Counted from the first letter of the stretch, positions 24,634-32,767 are shown. The stretch: 64,000 nucleotides of DNA from Candidatus Saccharimonadota bacterium (GCA_017510925.1 JAFWLT010000006.1:1-64000), one strand, 5' to 3'. The notes: a model not told the origin generated them from the sequence alone. A program made the numbers and translations.

Positions 24634-27600
24634 TTAGGCATCAGGATATTTGGATGGATCCTGGAGAATGTCTTCTAGAACCTGTTTGATGTTGTATGGT
24701 TCAATAAAGGTTTTATTCTTTACCTGATCTTCATAGTATTCTCTAAGATCGTGTTCAATCACAGTTTCGGTGCTTTCACCAAACCAGCCCCTAATCATTC
24801 CTATACAATAATTATAGAATTCTTCAGCAGTCATATCCTGGTTATCATGATAAGCCTTATCTACTTGGTCTCTAAAGCTCTTTCTGGTACCAGAATCATA
24901 AATTCTGATATCTTCTTGATCACCATCACCAGCGTCTTCAGTAGCTGCTGATTCTTTAGCCTTCTTGGCCTTTCTGAGGTTCTCATACATCTTAACTTCT
25001 TGAGCCATAGTCTCCTCATCATCAAGGTTGACCCATCTACGTAGCCAGTCTTTTGCGTTGTTGGCAGCACCAGAACGTCTGGTTCTGTAGATCTGCTCTA
25101 GCTTACCAGTTTCACCAAGAATCTTTCTTACCTGTCTACCAGCAAACTCCATCTTAAGTTCTTTAAGATCTTTCTTTCTCTTTTCTCTAGCTTTATCAGC
25201 ATCCTCATCACCATATCTAGTCTGAATCTCAGCTTCTCTTCTAGCATACTCAGCCTGTCTTTCCATATATTCTTGACGTTCTTCATCAGTCATATCGTCT
25301 TCAGATTTAAGGCCATTTAGATAGGTATCTACCAAATGTTCCATCGTTGCATCACGATAGTCTGTACGCATACCAAGAATCTGACCAGTAGTCTGATCTT
25401 TAAAGTAATCGTTAGTCTTTCTACGGAAGTATCTTTCAACTTCTTCGTTAAACGACTTCACATTACCATCTTTATCAAAGCCATTATATTTATCACCCTT
25501 CCATACTGGATCGAGCACATATACTGGATCGCCGTATTCATCTAGTACTAGGTTGCCATTTTCGTCTTTCTTCTGCTTTTGGCCATAACCAGTCCAGAAT
25601 TTTACACCACTATTGATCTGTTCGCTACCAGACAACCATTTAAGGCTGGCAGAAAGGAATGCTGGCTCAAATGCCGTCTGAATTTCTTCACGTTTCTTTA
25701 GCCATCCTTCTACATCCCAAGCCTTTTTGCTATCAACTGGATCAAAACCGTAGGCTTTCTTAAGGCTATCATCAAGGTTAGAAAATGCCGTTCTTTCTAC
25801 GTTATCGAGAGAAGTACCTTCAGAAAGTTTGATCATATCTTTCTTGGCATACATTCTACTACCATCTGGCTCCTCGTGATAGCCCTTAATATACTCATCA
25901 TAAGTAAGGTCAAGATTCTTTCTATTATTTTCATTGTAAACATTTGCCGTCTCAAGGTTAATATATTTACCAAAACGTCTTAGGAATGGGTCATTATCTT
26001 TTACTTCAAACATCAAGAATGATGCTAGGGCTTGTGATGCGTGAGTACCAAGCAAGATACCACCACCCACATTTTTATCCAAAATGTTGTCTAGCTGGGC
26101 CTTTACCAAATCGGTATCACCACGCATATTAAGAATTCTAAGACCAGAGATAATCGCATCAATATTGTCGGAAGCCTTATAAAGTCTCTCGGCATCAGAA
26201 GTAATTCTGGTTAATTCGTCCAATCTATATACTACATCCTGAGTTGGTGGAGCTAGTTCAAAGTACTTTTGCATCTTAGTAGCCACAATCTTGGCCTGAG
26301 TATCATAACCATGCGCTGCTGTAGCCACTGCATATTGTGCATCCACCACATCGCCTTCCATAATATTGGAGAGCATCGAATATCTGTCGGCAGCTTGTAT
26401 AGCTTCTTGACTACCCACTTCAAAGTGTTGCTTGTAATTTTCATTAAGTGCTCTTCTGCCATTAGCGTCAATTGTATTTTTATGAATAGCGTCCATATGA
26501 GCATTCATAGCTGCTTCCATACGGTTGTGGAAACCAACAGCATTCTTATAGTCAATCATTTCACCACGAGCTTGTTCCATCTTAAGTGAATCAAATGCCT
26601 TTACGTTTTGAGCATCAAGCTCATCTAGTCTAGCTCTCTGGGTCAAAGTACCATTTTTCTTTACAGCCTCAAGTTGGCCAAAGCCCTTGTTCATGTTGTT
26701 CTTATGCCTCTGCATAATTCTCTGGTACTCGGCATTTCTAGCCTGCATCTCGTAAGCCTCTTCGCCTTCCTTTGATGGAATATCAGTACCTCTTAGATAG
26801 TTTTGCTTTGCTGCATAAGCCAAACCTCTGTTCTTTACTGTATTTGCATACTCAGAAGTTTCCTCTTCACGCGCAATTTTTCTATCAGACAAGAACTGTT
26901 GAAGTCTAAGTGATGGCGTATAGGCATTCTTTCTAGCCAAATGTTTTTGACGAGTAAGGTCTCTGTGAGAGCCAGCCCAGCCACGTACGCCACCAAGTGG
27001 TGCGCTGGCAAGACTGGTAAGCTTGGAATTGATCGCTGATAGGAACGTACCAGACATCTTCATTAAGCTCCAGGAGAAGAATAGTGGGAAAATCTGTACG
27101 GCCACACCAATCAAAACACCAAAACCGTTTTGAGATGAGACGATAATTGCCCAACCGGCTACAGAAGAAGCGCCAAATAGAAGTGAAAATGCTGGATAGA
27201 ATATCAACATTTGGAACAAAAGATGGCGCCATTTCCTAAACCACATCTCAGTATTTGGCAAGATATAAGCCACCATTGCAAGAGGCGCAATCATAATAAG
27301 TAGTGTCACTACAGCTTGACGCATTGCGATTGTAATAATACCCACTACCACTGATACTAAAGCACCAAGAGCCAGTGGGATCAACATCCAAATTGCCCCC
27401 GTTTCAAAGGCAATCGCCCCACCAAGGATTGCTAAGCCTGTACCATCAGCAACTGCTGCATACATTTCAGACAACGCCACACCACCAGTAGCTGCTACAC
27501 CTTCCATATTACCAGAAGTAGATTCAGCAATATTTTCAAATAGCCCTCTAATCCCTTCACCAAAGATATTAGACACGTCTACAGCTAGAGAACAAATATA

Positions 27601-28041
27601 AAACGACAGGTTCACCAAAATTGCAGCAATAATCAGCTTTGGCAAAGCCTTTTTAATTCCATAATTCGTAATTCCTATCCCTGTAATTTGCGAAAAGACT
27701 ATTACAAGCAGGAACAGAATAAATAGAATATTTGTCACCCCCTGGAAATACTTCCAAATCTCATAAATCGGCGATCCATCCTCCATTCTTACTGGATTTA
27801 TCTCTAGAACACCTTCAAGTTTATCATATAAGAAATCGACAGCTTCAGAAATCTTCCCTGTAGATGGGCAAACTAGCCATCCTAGGGAACCTAAGCTATC
27901 TTCACAAGTAGAGCCAGTAGACTGAACTTCTGCTGGCTCAGCGTATGCATTTTCTGTCAAAACAGGGGTAACCCCAAAAAGATTGGAAAGCATCAAAACT
28001 ATGGCAAAAAACCCGCCAAAAATTTTACTTCTTATACTCAT
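24634..28041 (-). CDS. VirB6/TrbL-like channel protein with 780-residue hydrophilic tail
   Basis: A 1135-residue protein. A signal-like segment (1-34, ending AYA) is followed by about six membrane spans (approximately 101-118, 133-153, 203-240, 243-262, 273-300 and 308-328). A Trp/Arg loop MWFRKWRHLLFQ (266-277) is typical of VirB6/TrbL-like polytopic proteins that line the channel. Everything after about 345 is charged, largely helical and rich in Lys, Glu, Asp and Tyr; I recognise no domain in it. VirB6 proteins are usually 300 to 400 residues, so the tail is an extension twice the size of the core. The gene has a TTGACA-17-TATAAT promoter and begins the secretion transcript. Confidence 0.85.
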   Translation of the reverse strand: MSIRSKIFGGFFAIVLMLSNLFGVTPVLTENAYAEPAEVQSTGSTCEDSLGSLGWLVCPSTGKISEAVDFLYDKLEGVLEINPVRMEDGSPIYEIWKYFQGVTNILFILFLLVIVFSQITGIGITNYGIKKALPKLIIAAILVNLSFYICSLAVDVSNIFGEGIRGLFENIAESTSGNMEGVAATGGVALSEMYAAVADGTGLAILGGAIAFETGAIWMLIPLALGALVSVVVGIITIAMRQAVVTLLIMIAPLAMVAYILPNTEMWFRKWRHLLFQMLIFYPAFSLLFGASSVAGWAIIVSSQNGFGVLIGVAVQIFPLFFSWSLMKMSGTFLSAINSKLTSLASAPLGGVRGWAGSHRDLTRQKHLARKNAYTPSLRLQQFLSDRKIAREEETSEYANTVKNRGLAYAAKQNYLRGTDIPSKEGEEAYEMQARNAEYQRIMQRHKNNMNKGFGQLEAVKKNGTLTQRARLDELDAQNVKAFDSLKMEQARGEMIDYKNAVGFHNRMEAAMNAHMDAIHKNTIDANGRRALNENYKQHFEVGSQEAIQAADRYSMLSNIMEGDVVDAQYAVATAAHGYDTQAKIVATKMQKYFELAPPTQDVVYRLDELTRITSDAERLYKASDNIDAIISGLRILNMRGDTDLVKAQLDNILDKNVGGGILLGTHASQALASFLMFEVKDNDPFLRRFGKYINLETANVYNENNRKNLDLTYDEYIKGYHEEPDGSRMYAKKDMIKLSEGTSLDNVERTAFSNLDDSLKKAYGFDPVDSKKAWDVEGWLKKREEIQTAFEPAFLSASLKWLSGSEQINSGVKFWTGYGQKQKKDENGNLVLDEYGDPVYVLDPVWKGDKYNGFDKDGNVKSFNEEVERYFRRKTNDYFKDQTTGQILGMRTDYRDATMEHLVDTYLNGLKSEDDMTDEERQEYMERQAEYARREAEIQTRYGDEDADKAREKRKKDLKELKMEFAGRQVRKILGETGKLEQIYRTRRSGAANNAKDWLRRWVNLDDEETMAQEVKMYENLRKAKKAKESAATEDAGDGDQEDIRIYDSGTRKSFRDQVDKAYHDNQDMTAEEFYNYCIGMIRGWFGESTETVIEHDLREYYEDQVKNKTFIEPYNIKQVLEDILQDPSKYPDA

Positions 28042-28058
28042 AATAAAATATGCCTTCC

Positions 28059-28103
28059 AATTAGGCTTAACCTAATTATAGCACACATAAGCGTTTTTGT
28101 CAA
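28059..28103 (-). promoter_or_regulatory. Promoter of the VirB6-like gene with inverted repeat
   Basis: TTGACA (28098-28103) and TATAAT (28075-28080) on the minus strand lie exactly 17 bases apart, with TGC before the -10. A 7-base inverted repeat, AATTAGG at 28059-28065 and CCTAATT at 28071-28077, overlaps the -10 and the start of transcription, so it may be an operator. GGAAGG lies 14 bases before the ATG. Confidence 0.7.
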
Positions 28104-28133
28104 TGGTTATACCCTATTTTCTACCCCTTTTTA

Positions 28134-28162
28134 TTGACTTTTTCAAGGATTCTAGCTATTAT
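28134..28162 (+). promoter_or_regulatory. Promoter of the pilin gene cluster
   Basis: TTGACT (28134-28139) and TATTAT (28157-28162) are 17 bases apart on the plus strand, and the ATG follows 8 bases after the -10. It faces away from the VirB6 promoter, so the two arms of the secretion locus diverge from this 129-base gap. Confidence 0.65.
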
Positions 28163-28170
28163 TTAACTAT

Positions 28171-28932
28171 ATGAAGACTTTTTTCAAGAAATTTGCTGTT
28201 TTTCTAGCTATAATTGCTGCCGTTTCTATCACTTCTAGCCTAGTTTCTTCTAATTCTGTTTCAGCCCGTGGCTTTGGCTCGTGCGATCCAACTTTCGCCG
28301 GCCTCGTTCCATGGGATTGCCAAGTTGGTGAGATGAACAGCGAGGACGCTCTCGTCACCGGCATCGCTCAAATCGCTACTAATATTCTTACTGATATTAC
28401 CGTAGTCGCTGCATATCTTATTATTGGTTATGTTATCTACGCTGGCTACCTCTACATGTTTTCTTCTGGCAACGTAGTTAAAGCCACCGATGCCAAAAAG
28501 GCTATGGTCCACGCATTTATTGGTCTCGCCGTTGTCATCTCTGCCTATACTATATTTAGCGCTATTCGTATTGCCCTCATTGGCGACAAAGCCTTAGACT
28601 GCGATCAGATCACTGGCAGTAATTGTATGGATGGTGGCGATATGGTGGTTAATCTCATCCAATGGGTCGGTGGAGTCGGTGGTGCCGTTGCAGCCATCTT
28701 TATCGTGGTTGGCGCCTGGGGCTATATGACTGCTTCTGGCGATCCAAACAAGCTTGAACAAGCTAAAAAGACTATTCTTTATGCTCTTATTGGCCTTGTC
28801 GTTGTAGCTCTTGCTGAAATTATCACTGCTTTCGTTTCTGGTGTTATCAGAGATGCCAATAGTAATGCTGGGATACAAACTGTTCAAGAAATTGCTATTA
28901 ACCAAAAAGGAGGAATCAATGAAAAAACTTAA
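28171..28932 (+). CDS. Double VirB2-like pilin
   Basis: A 253-residue protein with a signal peptide (about 1-32) and two pilin-like units in one chain. Each unit is a membrane span, a short cytoplasmic loop and a second span: residues 60-135 (AYLIIGYVIYAGYLYMFSSG, then KATDAKKAMVHAFIGLAVV) and 157-226 (GGAVAAIFIVVGAWGYMTASG, then KLEQAKKTILYALIGLVVV). The second unit closely matches the single-unit proteins encoded downstream. Cys residues at 38, 50, 144 and 152 may form disulfides outside. VirB2/TrbC pilins build the extracellular tube of type IV secretion systems. A fused pair is unusual and might be a base or adaptor subunit. Confidence 0.8.
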   Translation: MKTFFKKFAVFLAIIAAVSITSSLVSSNSVSARGFGSCDPTFAGLVPWDCQVGEMNSEDALVTGIAQIATNILTDITVVAAYLIIGYVIYAGYLYMFSSGNVVKATDAKKAMVHAFIGLAVVISAYTIFSAIRIALIGDKALDCDQITGSNCMDGGDMVVNLIQWVGGVGGAVAAIFIVVGAWGYMTASGDPNKLEQAKKTILYALIGLVVVALAEIITAFVSGVIRDANSNAGIQTVQEIAINQKGGINEKT

Positions 28933-29401
28933 ATTCGTCGCCGTAGCAGCTGCTATGTTACTTGCCATTTTTGGCTTTAGTCTTGCCCCATCTGCTAGCT
29001 ATGCAGTAAGCGTATGTAACCAATCCGTTCCACAAGAAATTAAAGACGCCAACGGCTGTGGTGGCGCCAAAGCTGGCGATTTTTCCAATACAATTGTCGG
29101 TATTATCAACGGTGTCGTTGCTGTTATTGCTATTGTCGCCGCTATCTTTATTGTGGTCGGTGGTATCAACTATATGACTTCTCAAGGTGATCCTGGCAAA
29201 ACCAAAAAGGCCAAAGATACTATTCTCTATTCTGTGATTGGTCTTATCATCGCAGCTCTTGCCTTCGCAATCGTCAACTTTGTAGTAGTAAATATTCTAA
29301 AAGATGATAGTGGCAGTAGTAGCAATAATTCTAATAGCAGCCAAACTACTAATAATACTACCAATAACACCACTAACAACACTACCAATACCACCCCTTA
29401 A
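28919..29401 (+). CDS. VirB2-like pilin with Asn/Thr-rich tail
   Basis: A 160-residue pilin-like protein: signal peptide about 1-27, one two-span unit (AVIAIVAAIFIVVGGINYMTSQG, then KTKKAKDTILYSVIGLIIA), and a C-terminal tail of about 30 residues made almost only of Ser, Asn and Thr (..SSNNSNSSQTTNNTT..). The start chosen is the ATG at 28919, with AAAGGAGG 6 bases ahead; it overlaps the double pilin by 14 bases. The tail would be external and resembles a flexible or glycosylated display segment. Confidence 0.82.
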   Translation: MKKLKFVAVAAAMLLAIFGFSLAPSASYAVSVCNQSVPQEIKDANGCGGAKAGDFSNTIVGIINGVVAVIAIVAAIFIVVGGINYMTSQGDPGKTKKAKDTILYSVIGLIIAALAFAIVNFVVVNILKDDSGSSSNNSNSSQTTNNTTNNTTNNTTNTTP

Positions 29402-29480
29402 CACATCAATCAAAAAACTCTTGATTTCTCACTAAAAACGTTATAAAATAATATTAAAATAAAATAAAGGATTAATTATA

Positions 29481-29798
29481 ATGAACAACATTCTTTCACT
29501 CTTCGGCGCTTCTTCTAGCGTTGATGGCGGTATCAAGATCAACACTGTTGGTAATGGTTCCGGTAACGAATTGCAAACTGCTGTCATCAGCATTATCAAC
29601 GCCGTAGTAGGTGTACTTGCTCTCGTTTGTGTAATCGTTATCATCATCGGTGGCGTTAACTATATGACTTCTTCTGGCGATGCCGGCAAAGTCAAAAAAG
29701 CTAAAGATACTATCCTTTATGGCGTAATTGGCTTGGTAGTCTGCGTACTTGCCTTCGCAATCGTAAACTTCGTAATTGCCAACATCTTGAAAGGCTAA
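29481..29798 (+). CDS. VirB2-like pilin, single unit
   Basis: A 105-residue protein with one two-span unit (VVGVLALVCVIVIIIGGVNYMTSSG, then KVKKAKDTILYGVIGLVV). At DNA and protein level its second half is strongly similar to the preceding pilin, ending in the same LAFAIVNFVI..IL pattern, so they are tandem duplicates. It lacks a classical cleavable signal; residues 1-35 are polar. AAAGGA precedes the ATG. A terminator follows at once. Confidence 0.82.
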   Translation: MNNILSLFGASSSVDGGIKINTVGNGSGNELQTAVISIINAVVGVLALVCVIVIIIGGVNYMTSSGDAGKVKKAKDTILYGVIGLVVCVLAFAIVNFVIANILKG

Positions 29799-29810
29799 TT
29801 AAACTTCAAC

Positions 29811-29841
29811 AAAAATCCGGCTGTAAAGCCGGATTTTTTTG
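29811..29841 (+). terminator. Rho-independent terminator of the pilin operon
   Basis: AAATCCGGC and GCCGGATTT form a perfect stem around TGTAAA-type loop sequence, followed by a run of T. It closes the three-gene pilin transcript 12 bases after the last stop. Confidence 0.9.
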
Positions 29842-29888
29842 TGTATTGTACAACCTTTCAAAAGCTCGAAGCTTTAATCGCCCACTCT

Positions 29889-30398
29889 CTATTGAATTGC
29901 GATCTTTTTAGGTGCTTCTACCTTTTCCTTTTCGAAGGTAATAGTAAGAACACCGTCTTTGAGCTCAGCCTTTACACTGTTCTCGTCTTCACGTACTTGC
30001 ACAGGAAGTGCAATCATCCTGGAAAACTCACCCCAATAGCACTCTTGAATATGCCATCTAGTAGTTTGTTCGTCTTCACCACCAGACAAAACACCAGAGA
30101 TAGTCAGAATGTTATCAGCGATACTGACGTCGAGGTCCGATTTTGAGATGCCAGCAGTTCTTGCTTTTACTACTAGCTTATCGGCGGTTTCATAGACATC
30201 TACTGCTAGCTGCCCAGGAAAATCGTCGGTATCATTTGCCCACTCATCTTCAGCTGCTGGTTCGTTATTGATTTCCTCAGTAAGTTCTTGTGCAACTTTT
30301 TCAGTTACTTCAGGAACTGCTGCTGCGTTTTCATCTTCACTAAGGAATGCTGCAGCTAGGTCATCGTCTAACAAATCTTCACTATTTGTACGAGCCAT
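29889..30398 (-). CDS. Hsp20/alpha-crystallin small heat-shock protein
   Basis: A 169-residue holdase chaperone. Residues 1-60 are an acidic, Ala/Glu-rich arm. The alpha-crystallin domain begins near GQLAVDVYETADKLVVKA and holds GISKSDLDVSIADNILTISG, the WGEFSRMIALP strand and the closing LKDGVLTITFEK. It keeps unfolding proteins soluble without ATP. The start is the ATG at 30396-30398 with GGAGG just ahead; the frame is open further upstream but would run into the comF promoter. Confidence 0.93.
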   Translation of the reverse strand: MARTNSEDLLDDDLAAAFLSEDENAAAVPEVTEKVAQELTEEINNEPAAEDEWANDTDDFPGQLAVDVYETADKLVVKARTAGISKSDLDVSIADNILTISGVLSGGEDEQTTRWHIQECYWGEFSRMIALPVQVREDENSVKAELKDGVLTITFEKEKVEAPKKIAIQ

Positions 30399-30426
30399 AT
30401 TTCCTCCACTTATATTGTTATGCTTT

Positions 30427-30455
30427 ATTATAAACCAGTTTCGTAGTAAAATCAA
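30427..30455 (-). promoter_or_regulatory. Promoter of the hsp20 gene
   Basis: TTGATT (30450-30455) and TATAAT (30427-30432) on the minus strand are 17 bases apart. No CIRCE element is seen here, unlike groES. It diverges from comF, whose TAAAAT -10 (30467-30472 is coding; the box is at 30447-30452) overlaps the same 65 bases. Confidence 0.55.
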
Positions 30456-30462
30456 GGAAATT

Positions 30463-31098
30463 ATGGTTTTTATTGTAAAAAATACAACATTGGTTAAGCC
30501 TTTTGACTTACTTTTTCCCCACTCTTGTAGGGGTTGTGGGCTTATCGGTGAAGTACTTTGCGAGTGTTGTAAAAATAACATTATAAAAAATCGCAGTAGC
30601 CAAAAACGTTCCAATATGTACGTAGTTTCTCGTCGCGATGGGCTCCTAGACGAGCTTATTCAAGACTATAAATATCATTCTATTCGTGCTCTTGCTAGAC
30701 CACTCGCAGAAATGTTAGACGCTGTGATTCCTAAGAATCTACCAGCAAATTCTATCATCGTTCCTCTCCCTACGGCTACTAACCATATTAGATCCCGTGG
30801 TTTTGACCACACTTATAAAATCGCTAAAAACCTAGGTAAAATCAGAGGCTACAAGGTAGAAAAAATTTTAGTTAGAAACAAAAACACTGTCCAAGTAGGC
30901 GCCGACCGAAAAACTCGTCTCACCCAAGTCAAAGATGCTTACAACTTAAACCCCAAGTTCAAGATCAAAAAAGACGCCACCTATATTTTGTTAGATGACG
31001 TCTGGACTACCGGCGCTTCTATTACCACTGCCAAAGAACTGCTACAAAAAGCTGGCGCTCAAAATATCAAGATAGCAGTACTTGCCTACTCTAGTTAG
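30463..31098 (+). CDS. comF: ComF-family phosphoribosyltransferase-like protein
   Basis: A 211-residue ComF/GntX protein. An N-terminal zinc-finger-like CRGCG..CECC (about residues 19-33) is followed by the phosphoribosyltransferase fold, whose PRPP loop is visible as ILLDDVWTTGAS (about 182-193). ComF proteins are needed for transformation in several bacteria, acting with a helicase on incoming single-stranded DNA. Saccharibacteria are known to keep competence genes. Start: ATG 30463, with AAGGA 5 bases ahead. It overlaps the convergent pilin gene by 8 bases. Confidence 0.85.
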   Translation: MVFIVKNTTLVKPFDLLFPHSCRGCGLIGEVLCECCKNNIIKNRSSQKRSNMYVVSRRDGLLDELIQDYKYHSIRALARPLAEMLDAVIPKNLPANSIIVPLPTATNHIRSRGFDHTYKIAKNLGKIRGYKVEKILVRNKNTVQVGADRKTRLTQVKDAYNLNPKFKIKKDATYILLDDVWTTGASITTAKELLQKAGAQNIKIAVLAYSS

Positions 31099-31477
31099 AA
31101 CTAGGAAGTGAAGTGATTACAAAGTTTACAATTGCGAATGCTAGAAAAGCAATAATGAGACCAATAATTGCATAAAGCACGGTGTTTTTTGCATCGGTTA
31201 CTTTCTTGGCATCACCACCAGAAATTACATATTTAATACCACCAATGATGAGCATAATCACTGCAATCACACCTACGATATAAAGCACGGTGTTGGTAAT
31301 GGTCTTAAAGATACCACTATCGCCAAAAAGATTTTCTGGACAATCCGTACATTTAGCAGCTTCTGCGCCTTCACGAAGTGTCATAGCTGAAGCATCAAAA
31401 GATGAAGCCACAGTTACACCAAACAAAATTCCAAAAATTATAAGTGGTAAAATAAGTTTTCCAAAAATCTTTTTCAT
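31091..31477 (-). CDS. VirB2-like pilin, single unit with Cys pair
   Basis: A 128-residue protein: signal peptide about 1-31 (..SSFDASA), a short external stretch with two Cys (AKCTDCPENLFG), then the two-span unit VGVIAVIMLIIGGIKYVISGG and KVTDAKNTVLYAIIGLIIA, ending LAFAIVNFVITSLPSSN. It belongs to the same family as the three plus-strand pilins but lies apart on the opposite strand. The start is the ATG at 31475-31477, 6 bases after TGGTATAAT; the open frame extends 12 codons upstream through the promoter, which would be wrong. Confidence 0.82.
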   Translation of the reverse strand: MKKIFGKLILPLIIFGILFGVTVASSFDASAMTLREGAEAAKCTDCPENLFGDSGIFKTITNTVLYIVGVIAVIMLIIGGIKYVISGGDAKKVTDAKNTVLYAIIGLIIAFLAFAIVNFVITSLPSSN

Positions 31478-31483
31478 ATATAT

Positions 31484-31492
31484 ATTATACCA
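31484..31492 (-). promoter_or_regulatory. Extended -10 promoter, leaderless start of the fourth pilin gene
   Basis: TGGTATAAT on the minus strand ends 6 bases before the ATG at 31477. There is no room for a Shine-Dalgarno site. Confidence 0.6.
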
Positions 31493-31520
31493 CATTCTGC
31501 AAAAAATTGACAATAAAAAA

Positions 31521-31613
31521 TGGCGGAGGGTGGGAGATTCGAACTCCCGCTCCAGATTACTCCAGACTAACGATTTAGCAAACCGTCCCCTTCAGCCACT
31601 TGGGTAACCCTCC
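31521..31613 (-). tRNA. tRNA-Ser (anticodon GCU)
   Basis: A 93-base class II tRNA on the minus strand. The acceptor GGAGGGT pairs with ACCCTCC, the anticodon stem ACGGT/ATCGT encloses TTGCTAA (anticodon GCT), there is a long variable arm typical of serine tRNAs, the T arm is GGGAG/CTCCC with TTCGAAT, and CCA is encoded. An extended -10 TGATAGAAT lies at 31623-31631. Confidence 0.95.
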
Positions 31614-31670
31614 GTCCCCATTATTCTATCATATTTTAGTTAAAAAACAAAGCTGTGCTATAATTAGGTT

Positions 31671-32135
31671 ATGGTTAGTTCAAATTCAATCACTTGGGAA
31701 GCTGAAGAATACATCGTAAGAGACCATAACGGTTGGTGGTATTTTGGGCTTTTCGTTGTTACAGCCGGGCTTAGCGCATTAGCTATATGGCTCCAGGGCT
31801 GGACTTTTCTTGCTCTTATCATCGTAAGTGCGATTACTGTTCTTTTATTTAATCTTCGCCCCCCACGCAAGATTAAATACACTTTAAATCACGACGGCCT
31901 AAAAGAAGGTAAAGTCAAGCACCCTTTCAACGATTTTCGTGCCTTTGGCATTGTCAAAGAAGGAAATCACTATAGCGCTGTTCTAATTCCTAAAAAACGC
32001 CTCGGGATCAATGTTAAAGTTTACTTCCCAGAAGGTAGTGGCGAAGCGATTGTGGATAACTTAGGGGCTCGTCTCCCTATGGAAGAAGTAAAACCAGATT
32101 TTCTAGACAAAATCGTTAATTTCCTTCGCATTTAG
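31671..32135 (+). CDS. Conserved-looking hypothetical membrane protein (two spans)
   Basis: A 154-residue protein. After ITWEAEEYIVRDHNGWWY come two membrane spans (about 24-41 and 45-63) with a very short turn between, then a soluble C-terminal domain of about 90 residues with alternating hydrophobic strands (KIKYTLNHDGL.., YSAVLIPKKRLG) that might be a PH-like beta fold. I do not recognise a named family. The ATG lies 6 bases after TGCTATAAT, so the transcript is probably leaderless. Confidence 0.7.
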   Translation: MVSSNSITWEAEEYIVRDHNGWWYFGLFVVTAGLSALAIWLQGWTFLALIIVSAITVLLFNLRPPRKIKYTLNHDGLKEGKVKHPFNDFRAFGIVKEGNHYSAVLIPKKRLGINVKVYFPEGSGEAIVDNLGARLPMEEVKPDFLDKIVNFLRI

Positions 32136-32199
32136 GCTTGCCAAACGCAAAACACTTATGCTATAATGGTCTTAATTAATTTTTATTAAAGGTGGGTAA

Positions 32200-32715
32200 A
32201 TGACACAAGATACATCTGTAGACAATGATCTACAAAAAGCAATTGACGATATTACTAAATCAACCAATGGTGATCCATTGTTTGCTGATCCAGTGGCTGC
32301 TCCAGCACCAGCTCCAGTTGGTCCATTTCCAGTAGCTACTCCTGGCCCTATGCCACCAGCACCAATGCCAATGCCAGAACCAGTAGCTCCAGCAGAACCA
32401 GTTTCTGCCCCAGAAGAAGAAATCAAACCGGGCCCAATCGGTCACGAAGAAGATATTGAAAAAACACCATTCGTAGAAGGAGAGGGGATGGGTATTAACC
32501 AGGTCAAAGAGGCAGCTCTTCGCGAGCTCGCACCAATTCTATCAAAACTTGATGTTCCAGCTGAACAAAAGTTTGATATTTACAAAAATGTTATCGACAA
32601 CTACCACGATTCTAGCGTACTCGAACCAGCTTACCAAGCTGCTTCCAAAATTGCCGATGACAAAGAAAAAGGCGAAGCTCTTCTTTACATCATCGACTCT
32701 ATCGACAAAATGTAA
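32200..32715 (+). CDS. Hypothetical protein with Pro/Ala-rich segment
   Basis: A 171-residue soluble protein. Residues 1-25 are charged, 26-70 are a Pro/Ala/Met/Glu linker (PVAAPAPAPVGPFPV...), and the C-terminal 95 residues look helical (QVKEAALRELAPILSKLD, DIYKNVIDNYHDSSVLEPAYQAA). The helical part is reminiscent of small helical-bundle proteins found in Saccharibacteria, but I know no function. TTGCCA-18-TATAAT drives it, with a 30-base leader and AAAGGTGG. A terminator follows. Confidence 0.72.
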   Translation: MTQDTSVDNDLQKAIDDITKSTNGDPLFADPVAAPAPAPVGPFPVATPGPMPPAPMPMPEPVAPAEPVSAPEEEIKPGPIGHEEDIEKTPFVEGEGMGINQVKEAALRELAPILSKLDVPAEQKFDIYKNVIDNYHDSSVLEPAYQAASKIADDKEKGEALLYIIDSIDKM

Positions 32716-32726
32716 ATCCTCACACG

Positions 32727-32761
32727 AAAAACTGCGCTTCCACCACCTTGCGCAGTTTTTT
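32727..32761 (+). terminator. Rho-independent terminator
   Basis: An 11-base stem, AAAAACTGCGC (32727-32737) with GCGCAGTTTTT (32750-32760), has a 12-base loop and a T run. It lies between two converging genes and, being A-rich on its left side, may act in both directions. Confidence 0.88.
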
Positions 32762-32767
32762 CATCCC

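Noticed and set aside
19506-28041. An integrated conjugative element
   Set aside because: No relaxase, integrase, coupling protein or flanking repeats are visible in the window, and chaperone and competence genes are interleaved.
30399-30614. Upstream extension of hsp20
   Set aside because: It would overlap the comF coding start and run through both promoters. GGAGG supports the ATG at 30398.
31290-31607. Open frame on the plus strand across the pilin gene and tRNA-Ser
   Set aside because: Its end is the antisense of tRNA-Ser and its beginning is the antisense of the pilin gene; no ribosome site.
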